Shown here piece by piece: positions 61,158 to 64,000 of a DNA stretch of 64,000 nt (position 1 is the stretch's first letter; the number at the start of each line of letters is the position of its first letter). This stretch comes from JAHFUA01 sp963733935. Lineage in GTDB: Bacteria > Acidobacteriota > Terriglobia > Terriglobales > Acidobacteriaceae. The stretch covers positions 1-64,000 of the forward strand of contig CAVTEQ010000016.1 of the NCBI GenBank assembly GCA_963733935.1. The letters are read 5' to 3'. Both the position numbers and the translations under genes were made by a program. A model generated the notes under the pieces. The model worked only from the letters and a program-made list of their open reading frames with translations. It was not told the DNA's origin and did no database searches.

Positions 61158-61268
61158 AATGAATCGGGTGATCGGGAGATCGGGTCATCGGGTCATTGGG
61201 TCTTTGCGAAGAGGTCCGGTGGTCTGACTTTCAGATCAGCCGATGAGCCGATCACCCGGTGTCCCGAT
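61158..61268. repeat. Family C hairpin repeat (GATCGGGTCATCGGG units)
   Basis: Left arm AATCGGGTGATCGGGAGATCGGG... is an array of an ATCGGG(T/A)-type unit; right arm GATGAGCCGATCACCCGG...CCCGATT is the complement. It fills the space upstream of etfB and ends at the stop of the next gene. Confidence 0.8.
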
Positions 61269-61543
61269 TATTCCAGGAACGCCACCGACTGCACGCCGGA
61301 GACTTCGAAGCGCTTGCGGCAACGCATGTTCTTGCACATCACCAGGTCGTCGCGCCGCACCATGTAGGAGCGCGCCTTGGCGAAGCGGGCGCGATCGCGC
61401 TCGTCGGCACGGCCCGAGAGTTGCCGCTTCTTGGTGCGCACCAGCCATCCCAGCTCGTATTCGCCCGGCTGGCGGCAGTGCGGACAGGTCAGCGGCGCCA
61501 GCTTCTTCTCCTGCCGCTCGTCGAAAAACTCTTTTTCATCCAT
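61268..61543 (-). CDS. Small zinc-ribbon-like protein of unknown function
   Basis: 91 residues from ATG 61543. It has two CxxC pairs, CPHC near residue 20 and CKNMRC near residue 70, spaced like a split zinc ribbon, with a strongly basic middle (RTKKRQLSGRADERDRARFAKARSYMVRRDD). No family is recognised. Its stop lies in the last bases of the family C repeat. It is divergent from the two small genes starting at 61591. Confidence 0.65.
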   Translation of the reverse strand: MDEKEFFDERQEKKLAPLTCPHCRQPGEYELGWLVRTKKRQLSGRADERDRARFAKARSYMVRRDDLVMCKNMRCRKRFEVSGVQSVAFLE

Positions 61544-61590
61544 ACAGTACTCACGACCAGCACTCGGTACTCTGATTTGATTATTGCATA

Positions 61591-61782
61591 ATGCACGGGG
61601 GTAAAACGCACTTGGCGAGACGCAGGAAGCCAAAGCCGTTTCGCGCGGTGGACGCCGTGAAAGCGGCGGCGCGGGAGAAGATCGGCAGTCCGCCGCCCAC
61701 GCGCCGCGTGCCTGACGCGAAGAAGGAGCGCCGCGAGAAGCACAAGCCCACCTTGGACAAGCTGCTGGGAGAAGAAACATGA
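61591..61782 (+). CDS. Small, highly basic protein
   Basis: 63 residues, with about a third Lys and Arg (HLARRRKPKPFRAVDAVKAA; RRVPDAKKERREKHKP). It has no membrane segment, and a likely helix in the middle. It may bind nucleic acid, or be an artefact of a GC-rich open frame; the four-base overlap (ATGA) with the next gene favours a real, translationally coupled gene. Confidence 0.5.
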   Translation: MHGGKTHLARRRKPKPFRAVDAVKAAAREKIGSPPPTRRVPDAKKERREKHKPTLDKLLGEET

Positions 61783-62270
61783 AGCGCGCGCCGAAAGTCA
61801 GCCGTCCGCACATGCCGGGCTACGGCCTGCCCGAGAACAACAAAGGACTGCTGCCCTGGAAATGGGCAAACCAGCGCCTGGCCAAGTCGCACAACTACTG
61901 GATCTCGACCGTCCGCCCCGACGGGCGTCCGCACACCATGGTGGTATGGGGACTGTGGCTGCAGAACATCTTCTATTTCTCGACCGGCCGCGAGTCGCAG
62001 AAATCACGCAACCTGAAGGCGAACCCAAACTGCGTGGTATGCAACGAGCTGGCGAACGAGGCGGTGATCGTTGAGGGCGTGGCTCGTGAAGTCCGCGAAA
62101 CCGCAATGCGCAAGCGATTCTTTCGTCTGTACGAGCGCAAATACGACTTCGATATGGCTCCGTACGAGAAGGAACCGGTCTACGCGGTGCGTCCGGTGAA
62201 GACGTTTGGACTGGATGAGAAGTTATCGCTCAGCAAGGCAACCAGGTGGATTTTTTCCAAGAGCAGTTGA
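61779..62270 (+). CDS. Pyridoxamine 5'-phosphate oxidase-like (PPOX) flavin/F420-binding protein
   Basis: 163 residues. The split-barrel fold is seen in NYWISTVRPDGRPHTMVVWGLW, then FSTGRESQKSRNLKANPNCVV and VEGVAREV. This is the general pattern of PPOX-class proteins that bind FMN, F420 or haem. Which cofactor it uses cannot be told. Coupled to the small basic gene upstream; the downstream side is a family D repeat. Confidence 0.82.
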   Translation: MKRAPKVSRPHMPGYGLPENNKGLLPWKWANQRLAKSHNYWISTVRPDGRPHTMVVWGLWLQNIFYFSTGRESQKSRNLKANPNCVVCNELANEAVIVEGVAREVRETAMRKRFFRLYERKYDFDMAPYEKEPVYAVRPVKTFGLDEKLSLSKATRWIFSKSS

Positions 62271-62271
62271 T

Positions 62272-62342
62272 TCGTATCAGGGCATGCCTTCAGGCATGCC
62301 GATCAGGCGTCTTGTTGAACGCGGCTTTTAGCCGCTGCAGGC
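62272..62342. repeat. Family D repeat between convergent genes
   Basis: TCGTATCAGGGCATGCCTTCAGGCATGCCG forms one hairpin; GCGGCTTTTAGCCGC forms the second. It has the same order and outer sequence as the element at 30661-30816, but different stem bases. Confidence 0.75.
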
Positions 62343-62346
62343 TCGC

Positions 62347-63690
62347 CTACTTGCTCCCCGTAAAAAGCTGTAGGTTTTCCGCCTTCCACTGCATGGCGCG
62401 ATAGATGCGGCTGCGGCCGCTGGGATGATCGTAGAAAATCCGCTCTTCCCATTTTCCCGGGCTCATCTTGCGATACTCGCCGAGGTGGATCGCCGCCTGC
62501 GCCATGCCATCCGGCTGGCGGCTGGCATTCACGCCGTACATGTCGGCTTCGTATTCCTGGATGCGAATGGCGGAGTTCAGCACCGGCGTCAGCACGAAGG
62601 CAATGATGGAAACCAGCAGTAAGGCCAGCGGCAGAACGGCCGTATCGCCGACGCCGCGAATCTGCCACTGCTCGCCCCAGCGCTTCAGCGACCAGTCGAG
62701 CGCCCAGCGCAGCACCGCGAACCCAGCCACCGCCACGATGAGGAGAAACATGAGGAACTTGTAGACGTGGTGCAGGATGTAATGCCCCATCTCATGTCCC
62801 ATCACCGCCTGAATTTCTTCCGGCGAGCCGCGCTTCAGCAGATTGTCGTTGAGCGTGATGCGCATGGTGTGTCCGAAGCCGCTCACGTTGGCGCTCATGC
62901 GCGTGCTCTGCTTTGAAGCGTCGATCTGGTATACGTCCTGCGCCGGGATGCCATTGGCCCGCGCCATGCTCAGGATCGGCTGCGTGATCTTGGGATCGTG
63001 CAGGGGAGTGACCTTATTAAAGATGGGCACGAGGTATACCGGCGCGATTAGGTCGACAAAAGCGGTGAACAGCAGCGTCACCACCGCGCCCCAGACCCAC
63101 CATGTCCGCGGCAGCCGCCGCACGATCCCGAACAGCAGGGTCACGATGATCGCCCCCAGGACCAGATCAATCAGCAGCCCCTTGAATTGGTCATAGAACC
63201 AGGGACCAAAGGTCTGCGTCGCCAGGCCGTACTTGCGCTCGCGGAAGTATTCTTCGTAAACCGTCAACGGGAACAACAGGATGCTGGTGAGCACCAGGTA
63301 CTGCACCCAGTACACCATGGTCTGAACCGGCTTGAAGCGGGTGACCCGCTCGGCGAAGTCGCGCATTTTGGCCGACCAGCGCAGGTTCAGCAGCAACAGG
63401 GCCACCGCCACGCCGTAAAGGAAGTCCCACAGTATCAGCCAGTATCCGCCTTCGAAGTAGGCGTCGGAGCGCGCCCGCGCCGCGGCTGGGATCTCCGCCA
63501 GATAGGCGTCGGTGGCAGCTTGCGGATCGAAGTGGTCGGAGGGCTGCGCCGCCGGCGGTACCGTGATCACCGAGGGCATTTCGGTCAGGGGCTTCTTCCC
63601 GGGAGCCAGCTCTGACTCGGTTGCGCTCAGAGAACCAGCCATAAAGCAGCAAGCAGCTAACACGCACACCAGCAGCATTCGCGCGCTCAT
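62347..63690 (-). CDS. M48 family (Ste24-type) membrane zinc metallopeptidase
   Basis: 447 residues. A signal sequence (residues 1-23), then several membrane helices, then the zinc site HEMGH (HExxH) in VMGHEMGHYILHH and the third ligand glutamate in EYEADMYG about 70 residues later, near the C-terminus. Bacterial homologues act in membrane-protein quality control (compare HtpX, Ste24/CAAX prenyl protease). Frame intact. The downstream side ends in a family D repeat; the upstream gene on the same strand is a CpxP/Spy-like protein. Confidence 0.93.
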   Translation of the reverse strand: MSARMLLVCVLAACCFMAGSLSATESELAPGKKPLTEMPSVITVPPAAQPSDHFDPQAATDAYLAEIPAAARARSDAYFEGGYWLILWDFLYGVAVALLLLNLRWSAKMRDFAERVTRFKPVQTMVYWVQYLVLTSILLFPLTVYEEYFRERKYGLATQTFGPWFYDQFKGLLIDLVLGAIIVTLLFGIVRRLPRTWWVWGAVVTLLFTAFVDLIAPVYLVPIFNKVTPLHDPKITQPILSMARANGIPAQDVYQIDASKQSTRMSANVSGFGHTMRITLNDNLLKRGSPEEIQAVMGHEMGHYILHHVYKFLMFLLIVAVAGFAVLRWALDWSLKRWGEQWQIRGVGDTAVLPLALLLVSIIAFVLTPVLNSAIRIQEYEADMYGVNASRQPDGMAQAAIHLGEYRKMSPGKWEERIFYDHPSGRSRIYRAMQWKAENLQLFTGSK

Positions 63691-63775
63691 GTGATTTCTG
63701 TCCCCTTGGCTAGAAATGAGACAGGAGTATAGACGCTCGCGGGGCGGAATTTCTTGAGACGAAAGTTAAGGAGGA

Positions 63776-63855
63776 GGCGGGCGCTCGGCCCAGGTTAATG
63801 ATGAGCGCCCGCCCGGCACTGGATCCCCAGCAGACCTGGCTTCGGTCTGCCGGGG
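63776..63855 (-). terminator. Two hairpins after the CpxP/Spy-like gene
   Basis: CCCCGGCAGACC and GGTCTGCTGGGG (63825-63855), then GGCGGGCGCTC and GAGCGCCCGCC (63776-63812). Both are strong stems, but only a weak T-rich stretch follows. Confidence 0.55.
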
Positions 63856-63866
63856 AGTGTGCGACC

Positions 63867-64000
63867 CTACTGGCTCGTGGTGGTGGTTGGCTGGCTGACT
63901 TGCTGCTCGAATCTCTGGCTCATGCGGTCGAGCATCTGCTGCCGCAAGCCATCCGCCTTGGTCTTCTGGTCGGCGGTAAGCACGGTGTTGTACACCTTGG
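63867..64000 (-). CDS. CpxP/Spy-like periplasmic protein, C-terminal end (5' end outside window)
   Basis: The last 44 residues of a protein entering from the right edge: KVYNTVLTADQKTKADGLRQQMLDRM then a Gln- and Thr-rich tail. LTADQ is the LTxxQ motif that marks Spy/CpxP-type periplasmic chaperones. It ends at TAG 63867. Too little is visible to judge more; it may be in one operon with the M48 peptidase, since both act on envelope proteins. Confidence 0.6.
   Translation of the reverse strand, partial: KVYNTVLTADQKTKADGLRQQMLDRMSQRFEQQVSQPTTTTSQ

Overview
The window reads as a chromosomal segment of a GC-rich Gram-negative soil-type bacterium, most probably an acidobacterium (Koribacter/Terriglobus-like). 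This is an inference from gene content: very large Ig-like/DUF4082 secreted proteins, a Ser/Thr kinase with TPR tail, a PEGA-domain protein, TonB-type energy transducers, an ETF/ETF-QO module, and many short hairpin repeats between genes. There is no rRNA, tRNA, CRISPR array, transposase or prophage in it.

Layout. 1-9.0 kb: a giant secreted protein on the minus strand running off the left edge (dimethylformamidase-like head, then Ig-like, MBG/YDG and five DUF4082 modules). 9.3-11.2 kb: a PilZ-GAF protein and a degenerate HicBA pair. 11.2-14.5 kb: a GT4 glycosyltransferase and an asparagine-synthase-type amidotransferase. 15.0-18.5 kb: a secreted beta-helix protein, a small membrane protein between hairpin repeats, and an S41 protease homologue lacking its catalytic residues. 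18.8-24.2 kb: the branched-chain amino acid genes ilvD-ilvB-ilvN-ilvC. 24.3-27.5 kb: an IorAB-type molybdenum hydroxylase and a tautomerase. 27.8-32.5 kb: a PEGA protein, metY with a CoA-binding partner, two unknown genes and ruvA. 32.5-38.2 kb: a TonB-like protein, a large membrane protein and an FHA-GAF-PP2C phosphatase. 38.4-50.0 kb: a second giant secreted protein with an NPAV[GS] pentapeptide repeat, a Ser/Thr kinase-TPR protein, an Ig-like lipoprotein and an M28 peptidase. 50.1-64 kb: DUF2203, nadA, a second small membrane protein inside an inverted repeat, a psuG remnant, moaA, a B12-type radical SAM protein, ETF-QO, HicBA, etfA, etfB, small genes, an M48 peptidase and the end of a CpxP/Spy-like gene.

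Two features run through the whole window. First, at least 30 single-base indels, nearly all one-base insertions, break otherwise intact genes, including essential biosynthetic ones such as ilvD, ilvB and metY; this points to sequencing or assembly error rather than real pseudogenes. Gene entries therefore give the span of the reconstructed gene and name each break. Second, intergenic spaces are filled with at least six families of REP-like hairpins, several nested, with compensatory stem changes between copies; two of these loci enclose small two-helix membrane proteins. These, together with the catalytically dead S41 homologue and the pentapeptide repeat, are the least explained parts of the window.
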